NCBI RefSeq assembly: GCF_006152065.1
Contig: NZ_VDFW01000001.1
Coordinates: 1-64,000 of the forward strand
DNA from: Amycolatopsis alkalitolerans
GTDB taxonomy: Bacteria; Actinomycetota; Actinomycetes; Mycobacteriales; Pseudonocardiaceae
Direction: 5' to 3'
Length of the DNA stretch: 64,000 nt
This document shows, piece after piece, positions 1-12,599 of this stretch. Position numbers and translations under genes: made by a program. Within the stretch, counting starts at the first letter, position 1. Every line of letters starts with the position of its first letter. The notes under the pieces were generated by a model, which saw only the letters and a list, made by a program, of their open reading frames with translations, was not told where the DNA came from and ran no database searches.

Positions 1-67
1 GGGGCACTGTCCTATATGGATTGCTTTGCCCGTGTCGTCCGAACCCAGACACCAATCGTTGGTGAGA
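1..67. other. sequence beyond the narG breakpoint, with a small inverted repeat
   Basis: Minus-strand reading runs from narG straight into this stretch, but similarity to NarG stops a few codons before the stop at 68. Positions 50-64 form a short inverted repeat, CACCAA-TCG-TTGGTG. The sequence is not coding in any way I recognise. It could be the end of an insertion sequence or a rearrangement junction lying mostly outside the window. No transposase is visible, so the mobile-element reading is only a guess. Confidence 0.3.
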
Positions 68-3000
68 TCACCTCAGCGTGTGCCAGGGTTTGCGCCGCTC
101 GACGTTGACCGTGAACGGCGAGTAGCGGCGCCCGCCGGTTTCGCTGCCCGACCACTCCGGTGAGGTGATCACCGCGCGGGGCTGGGTCTGCGTGTCGGCG
201 AAGGTGATCCGATCCCCGGCCCGCTCCCCGGCCAGATCGGCCAGCGCGACCCCGGTTTGTTGTTCCAGCACGCGGAATCCGGCTTCGGCGAGCCTGCCGT
301 TGGTGGTGCCGGACAGCGCGAGGATGGCCTCGCAGAACTGGTCGTCCCGGGCGATCGAGGGGCGGCCGTCGGCGATGCCGCCGCGGACGGTGCCGTTGTG
401 CCGGCGCAAGTAGTCGATCTCCGCATCCGGGACCCAGGTGATGCCCTTGGTGGTGGTTCCCGCCGTGTCCAGCAGCGGCCCGATCGCGGCCATCTTCTCG
501 GCCACCGCCGCGTAGTCGCGTTCGACCACGATCAGTTTCGGCATGGTCTTGCCGGGAACCGGCTCGCAGTCTCCGGCCTTCCAGTCCCGGACGAGGCCGT
601 GCGGCTGGGCCAGTTCGTCCGGGGTGTCGTGGGCCAGCGGTGCGGCGATCACGTCGCGGCGCACGCCGAGGTGTGTCGCGGCCTGCCGGGAGAACTCGGC
701 GGCGAGGGTGTGGAACAGGTCGAAGTCCGTGCGGGCCTGCCACGGCGGAGCGATCGCCGGGCTGAAGGCGTGCACGAAGGGATGCATGTCCGTCGAGGAC
801 AGGTCGTATTTCTCGTACCAGGTCGCGGCCGGAAGGACCACGTCGGAGAACAGGCACGTGCTGGTCATCCGGAAGTCGACCGCGACGGACAGGTCCAGCT
901 TGCCGACCGGGGCCTCGTCCCGCCACCGCACCTCGGTCGGGCGCAGTTCGGGTGGGGTTTCCGTTGCAGTGACGGCATCGTCGGTGCCCAGCAGGTGCCG
1001 CAGCAGGTATTCGTGGCCCTTCATCGACGAGGCGAACAGGTTCGCCCGCCACACCATCAGCACCCGCGGGAAGTTCGCCGGATCGTCCGGGTCCTCGGCG
1101 GCGAAGGACAACGCGCCGGATTTCAGTTGCTCGACGACGTGGTCCGGCACTTCCTTGCCGGCGCGCTCGGCCTCGTCGCACAGGTCCAGCGGGTTGCGGT
1201 TGAACGCCGGGTGGGAAGGCATCCAGCCCAGCCGGGCGGCCAGTGCGTTGCAGTCGGGCAGGGTGCGCCCGGCCATCCGGCCCGAGCCGAGCGGGCTGGC
1301 CAGTACGTCGGCGCCGAAGGCTTCGTAGCGCCATTGGTCGGTGGCGAGCCAGAACAGCGGGGTGCCGACCATGTGCCGGGTCGGGCGCTGCCAGTCCAGG
1401 CCGAATGCCAGGTGGAACCAGCCGGTCAAGGGCCGTACCTTCTCCTGGCCGACGTAATGGGCCCAGCCGCCGCCGTTGACGCCCTGGCAGCCGCACAGTT
1501 GCAGCAGCGACAGGAAGGTGCGATAGATCTGGTCGGAGTGGAACCAGTGGTTGGTGCCCGCGCCCATCGCGATCATGGACCGGCCGCCGGTGCGTTCGGC
1601 GTTGCGGGCGAACTCCCGCGCCACCCGCGTGCACGCCGCCGCCGGAACCGAGGTGATCGCCTCCTGCCAGGCGGGCGTGTAGGGCCGCTCGGCGTCGTCG
1701 TAGCCGGTCGGCCAGTTGCCGGGAAGTCCGTTGCGTGCCACGCCGTACTGGGCCATGACGAGGTCGAACACCGTGGTGACCAGATGGCCGTCAACACGAA
1801 TCGCGGGGACGCCCCGTCGCAGGACCGCACCGGCCTCGCCCTGGCCCCGGTCGAAGCGCGGCAGGTCCACGGCAACGGACTCGGCACCGGCCCGGCCCTG
1901 CAACGTCAGGGCGGGATCGGTGTCCAGGTTGAGGTTCCATTTGCCCGGCTCGGCGGCCCAGCGGAAACCGACCGATCCGTTGGGCACGACCGGCGCTCCA
2001 GTGGCCTCGTCCAGCAGGACGGTCTTGAACTCGGCGTGTTCCACCTGCCGGCCAAGGTCGGCGGCGGTGAGGAACCTGCCGGGCACGAACGCGTCGTCGC
2101 GTTCGGTCAAGGTCACCAGGAACGGCAGGTCGGTGTAGGTCTTGGCGTAGTCGAGGAACCGCGGTACCTGCCGCTGGGCGTAGAACTCGGTGAGGATGAC
2201 GTGGCCCATGGCCATCGCGAGCGCACCGTCGGTGCCGGGCGCGGCGGCCAGCCATTCGTCGGCGAACTTGGTGTGGTCGGAGAAATCCGGCGACACCACC
2301 ACGACCTTCTGACCCCGGTAGCGGGCCTCGGTCATGAAATGCGCATCCGGGGTGCGGGTGATCGGCAGGTTCGTGCCCCACACGATCAAATAGCCCGCGT
2401 TCCACCAGTCGCCAGACTCGGGCACGTCGGTCTGGTCGCCGAACACCTGCGGGGAAGCGACCGGCAGATCGGCGTACCAGTCGTAAAATGAGGAAATCGT
2501 GGCGCCGATCATCGACAGGTAGCGGGTGCCCGCCGCATACGACGTCATCGACATCGCCGGAATCGGCGAAAACCCGATGATCCGGTCCGGGCCGTGGCGT
2601 TTGATCGTGTGCACCTGCGCGGCGGCGATCAGCTCGATCACTTCTCCCCAGGTGGACCGCACGAAGCCGCCTTTGCCCCGGGCCCGCTTGTATGCCTGCG
2701 CGCGGACGGGGTCGGTCGCGATCGATTCCCACGCGTCCACTGGATCGGCGTGTCCGGCCCGCGCCGCCCGCCACAGCTCCAGCAGCGGCCCCCGCACGTA
2801 GGGATAGCGGATCCGGGTCGGCGAGTAGGTGTACCAGGAGAATGACGCGCCGCGCGGACAGCCGCGCGGTTCGTACTCCGGAGAATCCGGACCCACCGAG
2901 GGATAGTCGGTGGCCTGGGTCTCCCAGGTGATGATGCCGTCCTTGACGTACACCTTCCACGAGCACGAGCCGGTGCAGTTGACCCCGTGGGTGGAGCGGA

Positions 3001-3155
3001 CCTCCCGGTCGTGGCGCCACCGCTCCCGGTAGAACTCGTCCGCACCCCGACCGCCTTCCCGGTACAACACTCGCTGGTCCGCTGACTGCTCACCCGGGAA
3101 GAACCACTGGGCGGCGCGCATCAGCGCGTCAACAGCGTCCTGTGTGGACGGTTGG

Positions 3156-3184
<29 letters not shown>
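68..3184 (-). pseudogene. narG: respiratory nitrate reductase alpha subunit NarG, C-terminally truncated
   Basis: The product matches the membrane-bound, cytoplasm-facing NarG that reduces nitrate at a Mo-bisMGD centre. The FS0 [4Fe-4S] ligands H66, C70, C74 and C109 have exactly the NarG spacing (4, 4 and 35 residues). The block YADLP...QTDVPES around the molybdenum-ligand aspartate is present. The start at 3184 follows GGAGGG about 10 nt upstream and overlaps the end of acnA by 29 bp; an upstream ATG at 3250 lies deeper inside acnA and is less likely. The reading ends at residue 1038 just after KPWHTL, whereas family members are about 1,230 residues, so the last part of the cofactor-binding domain is missing. 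narH, narJ and narI would lie to the left and are not in the window. Identity is near certain; loss of function is inferred from the truncation. Confidence 0.9.
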
Positions 3185-5939
<2,755 letters not shown>

Positions 5940-5952
5940 GGCAATCCTCCGC

Positions 5953-6747
5953 TCACGCATCCGGGGAGGCCGGGCCGTCCTTGCCCGGTTCGCTGCCGGG
6001 CTTGCGCCGCCAGCGCGGGAACAGGCGGCGCAACGGGTCGTAGCGGCGGTCCACGACGCGTTCCTTCATCGGGATGATCGCGTTGTCGGTGATCTTGATC
6101 CCCTCCGGGCACACCTCGGTGCAGCACTTGGTGATGTTGCACAGGCCCAGGCCGTGCGCCTCGCGCAGCTGGTCGCGCCGGTCGGCGGTGTCCAGCGGGT
6201 GCATGTCCAGTTCGGCGTGCCGGATGAAGAACCGGGGGCCGGCGAAGGCGGGTTTGTTGTCGTCGTGGTCGCGGATGACGTGGCACACGGTCTGGCACAG
6301 CCAGCATTCGATGCACTTGCGGAACTCCTGCGGCCGTGTCACGTCGGCCTGCCGCATCCGGTACTCGCCGGGCTTGAGGTCGGCTGGTGGGGTGAAGGAC
6401 GGGATCTCCATGGCCTTGCGGTAGTTGAACGACACGTCGCAGACCAGGTCCCGGATGACCGGAAAGGTGCGTAGCGGCGTGATGGTGATGGCGTCCCGGG
6501 GCAACGCGGACATGCGGGTCATGCACATCAGCCGGGGCCGGCCATTGATCTCCGCACTGCATGAGCCGCACTTGCCGGCTTTGCAGTTCCACCGCACCGC
6601 CAGGTCCCCGGCCTGGGTGGACTGCACCCGATGCACGAGATCCAGCACCACCTCGCCGTCGGCCACCGTGACCGGGTAGTCGACCAGGCCGCCGCCCTTG
6701 GCGGTGCCCCGCCAGATCCGCAGGTTCATCTGGTAACTCATGGTCAC
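5953..6747 (-). CDS. succinate dehydrogenase/fumarate reductase iron-sulfur subunit
   Basis: A 264-residue SdhB/FrdB-type protein that wires electrons between a flavoprotein and quinone. Three cluster motifs are visible: the plant-type [2Fe-2S] loop CKAGKCGSC plus a later Cys, then [11 protein letters not shown], then [11 protein letters not shown] followed by P. The sequence style resembles mycobacterial Sdh1 (Rv0247c type) more than the classical SdhB. The GTG at 6747 has GAAAGG about 5 nt upstream; an ATG two codons later is an alternative. It begins 15 bp after the stop of the membrane-anchor gene and ends 13 bp before acnA starts, so it is in one operon with both. No flavoprotein (SdhA) gene is adjacent, although mycobacterial Sdh1 loci have one between these two subunits. 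Confidence 0.93.
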   Translation of the reverse strand: MTMSYQMNLRIWRGTAKGGGLVDYPVTVADGEVVLDLVHRVQSTQAGDLAVRWNCKAGKCGSCSAEINGRPRLMCMTRMSALPRDAITITPLRTFPVIRDLVCDVSFNYRKAMEIPSFTPPADLKPGEYRMRQADVTRPQEFRKCIECWLCQTVCHVIRDHDDNKPAFAGPRFFIRHAELDMHPLDTADRRDQLREAHGLGLCNITKCCTEVCPEGIKITDNAIIPMKERVVDRRYDPLRRLFPRWRRKPGSEPGKDGPASPDA

Positions 6748-6762
6748 GCCACCTTTCCCCGG

Positions 6763-7593
6763 TCAGGCGACGATGCGCGGGTCGTGCAGGATGCCGGCGG
6801 CATCCAGCCGCACGTACAGGTCGGTCAGCGCCACCCAGACCAGCGAGGCCCAGGCGAACCGGCCGTGGATCGGGTTGATCTTCGACACGGCCGTCCAGAG
6901 CCGGTAGCGGATCGGGTGGCGGGAGAAGTGGTTGATCCGGCCACCGACCACGTGCCGGCAGGCGTGGCAGGACAGCGTGTACAGCCACAGCAGCACCGCG
7001 TTGATCACCAGCACCACGCTGCCGACGCCGATGCCGAAGTGCCCGTCGAAGTTGAACGCGATCACCGCGTCCCAGCTGAGGATCACGTTGAACACCATCG
7101 CCGCGTAGAAGAAGTAGCGGTGCACGTTCTGCAGGATCAGCGGGAACCGGGTCTCCCCGGTGTAGCGGCGATGGGGTTCGGGCACCGCGCAGGCTGGTGG
7201 TGCCAGCCAGAACGCCCGGTAGTACGCCTTGCGGTAGTAATAGCAGGTCAACCGGAACCCCAGCGGAAAGATCAACACGATCACCGCGGGCGTGACGATC
7301 CACCAGGTACCGAACCAGCCCAGGTGTGGTGCCCCGGGCGAGCCGGGCACCTGGCCGCAGTTCCAGGACAGGCAGGGCGAGTAGAACGGAGATAGATAGG
7401 GGTCTGCGTAGTAGTCGCGGTTGGCTACCGCCGCGTAGGTGGAGTACACGATGAACGCCAGCAGGACGGTGAACGTCGAGGCCGGGTAGGCCCACCACCG
7501 GTCGATCCGCAGGGTTCGGATGGTGATCGGGGCCCGCCCCGGCGCCCGAGTGCCGGTCCCGCCTGGTCCTGCTGGGGTGCGCATGTGCACCAT
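6763..7593 (-). CDS. succinate dehydrogenase membrane-anchor subunit (Rv0249c-like)
   Basis: A 276-residue integral membrane protein with about five hydrophobic segments (near residues 35-55, 98-118, 155-180, 188-212 and 240-262). Histidines in LQNVHRYFFYAAM and LSCHACRHVVGGR are plausible haem ligands. Length and motifs fit the large single membrane anchor of mycobacterial-type Sdh1 rather than the small SdhC/SdhD pair. The start at 7593 follows GGAGG with 10 nt spacing; an ATG three codons later is possible. It is the first gene of the minus-strand operon (anchor, Fe-S subunit, aconitase, narG), so its upstream region, shared with the divergent SARP gene, is the operon's likely control region. 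Confidence 0.85.
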   Translation of the reverse strand: MVHMRTPAGPGGTGTRAPGRAPITIRTLRIDRWWAYPASTFTVLLAFIVYSTYAAVANRDYYADPYLSPFYSPCLSWNCGQVPGSPGAPHLGWFGTWWIVTPAVIVLIFPLGFRLTCYYYRKAYYRAFWLAPPACAVPEPHRRYTGETRFPLILQNVHRYFFYAAMVFNVILSWDAVIAFNFDGHFGIGVGSVVLVINAVLLWLYTLSCHACRHVVGGRINHFSRHPIRYRLWTAVSKINPIHGRFAWASLVWVALTDLYVRLDAAGILHDPRIVA

Positions 7594-7625
7594 CGCCGGC
7601 CCACCTCCGTACCGCTATGTCACCT

Positions 7626-7660
7626 GATCAAGCGATGTTGATCTGAGGACCAAAGACCCC
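7626..7660. promoter_or_regulatory. candidate operators in the sdh/SARP divergent promoter
   Basis: Two signals lie side by side between the divergent sdhC-like and SARP genes. GATCAA (7626-7631), a 6-bp spacer and TTGATC (7638-7643) form a perfect inverted repeat. AGGACCAAAGACCCC (7646-7660) matches 9 of 14 positions of the DosR/DevR dormancy-regulon box (GGGACT..AGTCCC type). A hypoxia-responsive DevR site would suit the neighbouring respiratory genes, but the match is imperfect and no regulator of that family is in the window. Confidence 0.4.
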
Positions 7661-7792
7661 AGTTTCGATTTGCTCCCTGTGGTTACAGTCACGGTGGGGG
7701 CAGGTGCTTGCAATTTGCCTGCGACCGGCCGCGTCAGGGCGGTGAAACGCACGCGGTCACTGGAGCGACAACAGACCGGCGGTGTCTTTGAG

Positions 7793-10700
7793 ATGAGCCT
7801 GTCACGCCAGCAGAACCAACCGAACGGTCAACCCGACCCGGCTGACGAGCGGTCGAACTCGCAGGTCAGCATCCAGTTGCTCGGCCGGTTCGCGGTCCGC
7901 CGAGACGGCCGGGAGCAACCGGACCGGGTCTTCGGCGGCCGACTGGCGCGTCAACTGCTGCGGATGCTCACCCTGTCCCGCGGAACGCTGCTGTCCAAAG
8001 ACGCCGCTATCGAGGCACTGTGGCCAACACAGCCGCCGATCGACGCGTCGGGCAACGTCGAGATCCTCATCAGCCGCATCCGCCGCGCTCTGGGTGACCG
8101 GTCGCTGATCCAGACCGGCCACGGCGGCTACACCCTGGTCGGCGACGACCGCTGCTGGGTGGACATCGAGGTGTTCCTGACCGCCGTGGGCCGGGGGCAG
8201 GCCGAATTGACCCACAATCCGGACGCCGCGCTGACCGCGTTCCGGACAGCGCTGGCGTGGTGGCGGGGCGAACCGCTTGCCGAGGACGCCTATGCCCCCT
8301 GGGCCCTTGAGCACCGCCACCACCTGCTGCGCGCCCACCTCGACGCGCTGGAAGGCGCAGCCACCGCCGCTTTGGCTGTTGGCGACACCGCCGCAGCCGT
8401 GGACTGCGCGCAGACGGCCGCCGACGAGCATCCCCTGCGCGAGGCGGCGGCGTTGCTGCTGGTCCGGGCACTGGCGGCCGGCGGTGACCGGGCGGCTGCG
8501 CTGGCGAGCTTCGACGCGTTCGGACGGCGCCTGGGCGATGAACTGGGTATCGACCCCTCCGCGGACGCGCTGCGGCTTCGCCAACAAGTGCTGTGTGACG
8601 AGATCCGCCCGGGCACCCCCGCCGCCGCGAGCCTGCCGCTGACCACGCCTGGGGAGGTCGGCGGTGGGGACCGGTCGGGGTCGATTGTCCCGTTCGTGGG
8701 GCGAGACCGGCTGCGGGAGCGGATCGCCGAGCTGTTGGCCGATCGAGAGGTACGGGTGGTGCTGGTCCGCGGCGCGCCGGGCAGCGGGAAATCCCGCCTG
8801 CTCGCCGAACTGGCCAATCAGGTCGGCATGCCGGTCGTGCTGCTGCGCGCGCGTCGGGATGGCCGGGACGACCCCGGCGCGCTGGCTGCCGACCTGCTAC
8901 GAACCCTGCAAGCTCACCGAGCCCGGGCCGAACATGACGAGCATCCGCACCTGGTCTCGGCGCCACGAGCCAGCGCGTCCCCGGACGACAGCCCGTTGTG
9001 CGCCGACATACCGAAGGCGGCACGGGCCGTCCTGCGCGCGGCACGGGCGTGGGCACGGCCTCACTCTCTGATCGCGATCGACGACCTGCAGTGGGCCGAC
9101 GACAGCAGCTTGGCCATGCTGCGGGTGCTGCGACAGCGCGTATCAGGGTTGCAGGTGATCGCCACGTGTCCGACCACTCCGCTCTCGGGAAGTCGTGATC
9201 CGGCAGAGGCGCTGGCCGGCGCTGACCCCGGACTGATTCGCCGGGTGGACCTCGCCCCGTGGTCGACCACCGATCTGTCCCTGATCATGGGCCCGATCCT
9301 GCGCACGGCCATCACCGAGTGCACCGACCGCATGCCCGCGACCTCCATCCAGATGCTGGAGGCGCTGGCCACCGCCCATCTGGTCGAGCGCGACCCGAGT
9401 GGCCGGTGGCGGCTGCGCGACCGCGGCTCGCGGTCGCAAGTCCGGGCGCTGGTGGCCGCCGGGGCGCGACCGCTGGTCCGTGCCAGGGTGGCGTCGGTGC
9501 CCATGCCGGGCCGGGAAGCGCTGACGCTGCTCGCGCTGCTGGGCCGTCCCGCCCCCGCCAGTGTGCTGGCCACCGCCGCTCGGCTGGACCTGCCGGGCAC
9601 CTTGGACGCGCTGACCGTGCTGGCCAACGCCGGCCTCGTGACAGGTGACGACGACGGCTGGGTGCCCGCCACGAGGACCGTCGGCGATGTCGTGGCCGCC
9701 GACCTCGACCCCACAGATCGGCTGCGGCGCCACCTGATGCTCGCCGAGGCCCTGCGCGAGCACGACGGGGACCTCGCCGAGGTCGCCGCCCATTTGACGG
9801 CGGGCGGCGATCGTCCCGCCGCAGCCGTCGCGTTCGCCGACGCCGCGCGGGTCCGGTTGAACCGGATCGCCGATCGGGAAGCATTGCGCTTGATCCAGGC
9901 GGGTCTCGCGGCGGCGACACCCGGCCACACCCGGGCCGCGCTGTGGCAGATGCGGGGCGAGGCGCACCGGCGGTGCGGCCGACTCCGCGATGCCCGCGCA
10001 GACCTGGACGCGGCGCTGGCTGAAGCCCCGTCCGGGGCGGAACGCTCCCGCGTGCTGGCCCAGCGGGCCATCCTGGAGACCCGGTCGCTCAGCGCGTTCC
10101 GGGGCGCGGAGCTGGCCGAACTGGCGATCGCCGATGCCGGGGACGACCCGGCGGCCCGTGGCCAGGCGCTGGCCGCGCGGGCGCTGGCCGACCTGTGGCT
10201 GGCCCGGCTCGACGCGGGCCGCCGGCGCTTCCGGCGGGCGCAGCGGCTGGTGCGACGAGACGGAGACCCCGAGGGCGCCGCGCGGCTGCTGCACTGGCAG
10301 GCGATGGCCGCTCTCCTCGCCGGCCGGCTCACCGAGGCCGCCACCCGGCTGGACGATCTGGCCCGGCTGCCCACGACCTCACCCGAGACGCTGCTGCTGT
10401 GGAATCCTCGCGCCACCCGCGGGCACGCCTTGGCACTCCTCGGCGAGCCGGCCGCCGGCCTGGCCGAGATCGACGCGGCGCTGGCCTGGGCCCGCACCGC
10501 CGACCTGCCGGAGATGCACAGTTCCTGCCTGTGGCATCGCAGCGAAGCCCTCTCCGCCCTCAGCCGCCACGACGAGGCCGAGGACGCCGCCAGGGCCGCC
10601 CTGGCCATCGCCCGGCGCATCGAGCACACCGAGTGGATCGCGGCCGGGCTGCGGGCGCTCGGAATCGCCCGGCAGTCCGCCGGTGACCTGGACCGTGCCG

Positions 10701-11005
10701 AAGCCGCCTTCCGCGAGTGCCTGGACGTGGGCCACGAGATTCCGTTGTTCGGCGGCTGGGCAGCGGCCCGGTTGGGGCTGGTCCTGGTCGGCCAGGGACG
10801 GGTGGCCGAGGCGGAGCCGTTGATCGGCACCGCGCTGCAGCAGGGTGTTCCGCTGGCCCGGCACGAAGCCCGGTGGGCGCAGGCCGAGTTGCTGCACGCC
10901 CGTGGCGCCCCGGGCGCCAACGCCGCAGCCAGGGCGGCGCTGGCCGCGGCGCGCGAGGCCGGCTACCTGGCACTCGTGCCGCGGCTGGCCGCACTCGCCG
11001 GATAA
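7793..11005 (+). CDS. SARP-family regulator with BTAD, P-loop ATPase and TPR domains (AfsR/large SARP type)
   Basis: A 1,070-residue transcription factor. The N-terminal OmpR-like winged helix (about residues 25-115) and bacterial transcriptional activation domain (about 120-270) define the SARP family. An ATPase domain follows with Walker A GAPGSGKS and a Walker B block IAIDDLQWADD. The remainder is an alanine/arginine-rich helical-repeat region of TPR type, and there is no C-terminal LuxR domain. I chose the ATG at 7793 because the 41 upstream codons do not resemble SARP N-termini; its ribosome-binding site is weak. Large SARPs usually control antibiotic clusters, but here the gene is divergent from a respiratory operon and heads a run of central-carbon genes, so local metabolic control is an inference. 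The gene ends 87 bp before GAPDH. Confidence 0.88.
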   Translation: MSLSRQQNQPNGQPDPADERSNSQVSIQLLGRFAVRRDGREQPDRVFGGRLARQLLRMLTLSRGTLLSKDAAIEALWPTQPPIDASGNVEILISRIRRALGDRSLIQTGHGGYTLVGDDRCWVDIEVFLTAVGRGQAELTHNPDAALTAFRTALAWWRGEPLAEDAYAPWALEHRHHLLRAHLDALEGAATAALAVGDTAAAVDCAQTAADEHPLREAAALLLVRALAAGGDRAAALASFDAFGRRLGDELGIDPSADALRLRQQVLCDEIRPGTPAAASLPLTTPGEVGGGDRSGSIVPFVGRDRLRERIAELLADREVRVVLVRGAPGSGKSRLLAELANQVGMPVVLLRARRDGRDDPGALAADLLRTLQAHRARAEHDEHPHLVSAPRASASPDDSPLCADIPKAARAVLRAARAWARPHSLIAIDDLQWADDSSLAMLRVLRQRVSGLQVIATCPTTPLSGSRDPAEALAGADPGLIRRVDLAPWSTTDLSLIMGPILRTAITECTDRMPATSIQMLEALATAHLVERDPSGRWRLRDRGSRSQVRALVAAGARPLVRARVASVPMPGREALTLLALLGRPAPASVLATAARLDLPGTLDALTVLANAGLVTGDDDGWVPATRTVGDVVAADLDPTDRLRRHLMLAEALREHDGDLAEVAAHLTAGGDRPAAAVAFADAARVRLNRIADREALRLIQAGLAAATPGHTRAALWQMRGEAHRRCGRLRDARADLDAALAEAPSGAERSRVLAQRAILETRSLSAFRGAELAELAIADAGDDPAARGQALAARALADLWLARLDAGRRRFRRAQRLVRRDGDPEGAARLLHWQAMAALLAGRLTEAATRLDDLARLPTTSPETLLLWNPRATRGHALALLGEPAAGLAEIDAALAWARTADLPEMHSSCLWHRSEALSALSRHDEAEDAARAALAIARRIEHTEWIAAGLRALGIARQSAGDLDRAEAAFRECLDVGHEIPLFGGWAAARLGLVLVGQGRVAEAEPLIGTALQQGVPLARHEARWAQAELLHARGAPGANAAARAALAAAREAGYLALVPRLAALAG

Positions 11006-11092
11006 CCGACCGCAGGCAATTCGCAAGCCGGCCCGACCAACCTCGACACCGGAATCCACCCCGAGCGGCAGGTGTCTGGGAGGCGGTGTGCG

Positions 11093-12103
11093 ATGGCGGC
11101 GGTGGCGATCAACGGCCTGGGCCGGATCGGCCGGGCCACGTTGAAATTGCTGCTGAACACCGAAGGTGTGCAGGTCGCGGCGGTCAACGATCTCGTCTCG
11201 ATCGACAACCTCGCCTACCTGCTGCGTTACGACAGCGTGTACGGCCGCTACCCCCGGCCGGTGAGCGTCGACGGTAACGCCCTGGTCGTCGACGGGCACC
11301 GCATCCCGGTGTCCGCGCACCGCAGCCCCGCCGAGTTGCCGTGGCGCGAGCTGGGCGTGGACCTGGTGTTCGAGTGCACCGGCGCGTTCCGGCACGAACC
11401 CGAACTGGCCGGGCACCTGACCGCCGGCGCGCGGTTCGTGATCCTGTCCGCGCCAGCCCGGACCGAGACTGTCGCCACCGTGGTGCACGGCACCAACCGG
11501 GCGGGTGCGGACCAGCGGATCATCTCGTGCGCCAGTTGCACCACCAACTGCATCACCCCCGTGGTGGAAATCCTGGATCGGCGGGTCGGCGTGGCGCGGG
11601 CGGTGATGACCACGGTCCACGCCTACACCTCCACCCAGCAGTTGATCGACGGCCCCAGCACGGATTTCCGTCGCGGCCGGTCGGGGGCGGTGAACATGCT
11701 GCCCGCCTCGACCGGGGCCGCCCTGGCCACCACTCGTGCCCTGCCCGAACTGGCCGGCCGATTCGACGGGGTGGCGCTGCGCGTGCCGCTGCCGGTCGGG
11801 TCGATCGCCGACATCACGGCGGTGACCACCCGGCCCACCACTGTGGCCGAGGTCAACGACATCTTCCGTGCCGAGGCCACGACCGACCGCTACCGGGACA
11901 TCGTCGGGGTCGCCGAGGACCCGATCGTGTCTACCGACGTCGTCGGCGACCCGCGCGCCTCGGTGATCGACGCGGCGATGACCCGGGTGGTGGACGGCAC
12001 CCTGGTCAAGATCATGAGCTGGTACGACAACGAGTGGGGCTTCACCCACCAGATGGTGCGCGAGGCGCTGGCCGTGCTCGGCATCGCGGAGGGATCCCGG
12101 TGA
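11093..12103 (+). CDS. gap: glyceraldehyde-3-phosphate dehydrogenase
   Basis: NAD(P)-dependent phosphorylating GAPDH (336 aa), which oxidises glyceraldehyde-3-phosphate to 1,3-bisphosphoglycerate in the cytosol. The Rossmann motif INGLGRIGR is at the N-terminus. The catalytic cysteine lies in SCASCTTNC, where the usual Asn before Ala is Cys, followed by the catalytic His in TVHAYTS, and YDNEWGF is near the end. The ATG at 11093 has GGGAGG upstream; an in-frame GTG 21 nt earlier sits before that site and is rejected. The stop overlaps the GTG start of the CBS gene by 4 bp, so the two are translationally coupled. It is probably a second GAPDH copy serving this regulon rather than the housekeeping one, which is an inference from context. 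Confidence 0.95.
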   Translation: MAAVAINGLGRIGRATLKLLLNTEGVQVAAVNDLVSIDNLAYLLRYDSVYGRYPRPVSVDGNALVVDGHRIPVSAHRSPAELPWRELGVDLVFECTGAFRHEPELAGHLTAGARFVILSAPARTETVATVVHGTNRAGADQRIISCASCTTNCITPVVEILDRRVGVARAVMTTVHAYTSTQQLIDGPSTDFRRGRSGAVNMLPASTGAALATTRALPELAGRFDGVALRVPLPVGSIADITAVTTRPTTVAEVNDIFRAEATTDRYRDIVGVAEDPIVSTDVVGDPRASVIDAAMTRVVDGTLVKIMSWYDNEWGFTHQMVREALAVLGIAEGSR

Positions 12104-12567
12104 GGGTCAAGGAGATCATGACCGCCCCGGTGGTGACCGTGCCGGCCGACGCGACACCGGCCATGGTGGCCGCGGTGCTGCGGGAGCACCGAATCAGCGG
12201 CGCGCCCGTCGTCGGCCCCGACGACGCGGTCGTCGGCCTGGTCAGCGAGTACGACCTGCTGGCCCGATCCGGCGGCACCGCGCGCGAGGTGATGTCGACC
12301 GCGGTCATCAGCGTCACCGAAGACACCGACGTCGACGAGGTGCGCCACCTGCTGGTCGAACGGCGCATCCACCGGGTTCCGGTGCTGGCCGGAGCACGGT
12401 TGGTGGGCATCGTGAGCCGCTCGGACGTGGTCGCGCTGCTGGCCACCGAATGGGTGTGCCAGGTCTGTGGCGAGGCCGTGCGCGGAAGCCACGCCTCGAC
12501 GTCGTGCCCGAAATGTCAGGCCGGCGCCGACCAGTTCGAGCTGCAGGACCCCGACCCCGGCAGCTGA
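12100..12567 (+). CDS. CBS-pair protein with C-terminal zinc ribbon
   Basis: A 155-residue protein starting at a GTG that overlaps the GAPDH stop (GTGA). Two CBS motifs (about residues 7-58 and 65-118) form a Bateman module of the kind that binds adenine nucleotides. The tail has a rubredoxin-like ribbon, CQVCGEAV...SCPKCQ, with four cysteines that could bind zinc or iron. Such small CBS proteins often act as energy sensors. Position between GAPDH and pyruvate dehydrogenase suggests it modulates flux through these enzymes or responds to adenylate or redox state; that role is inferred. Confidence 0.85.
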   Translation: MRVKEIMTAPVVTVPADATPAMVAAVLREHRISGAPVVGPDDAVVGLVSEYDLLARSGGTAREVMSTAVISVTEDTDVDEVRHLLVERRIHRVPVLAGARLVGIVSRSDVVALLATEWVCQVCGEAVRGSHASTSCPKCQAGADQFELQDPDPGS

Positions 12568-12599
12568 GCCCCGACATGCACGGCGAGGAGGTATTCGGC

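Noticed and set aside
257-2491. Long plus-strand frame opposite narG
   Set aside because: It is the mirror frame of a confidently identified gene and shows no motif.
10379-12049. Long minus-strand frame opposite the SARP gene and GAPDH
   Set aside because: Both plus-strand genes are certain; this frame spans two of them and has no domain.
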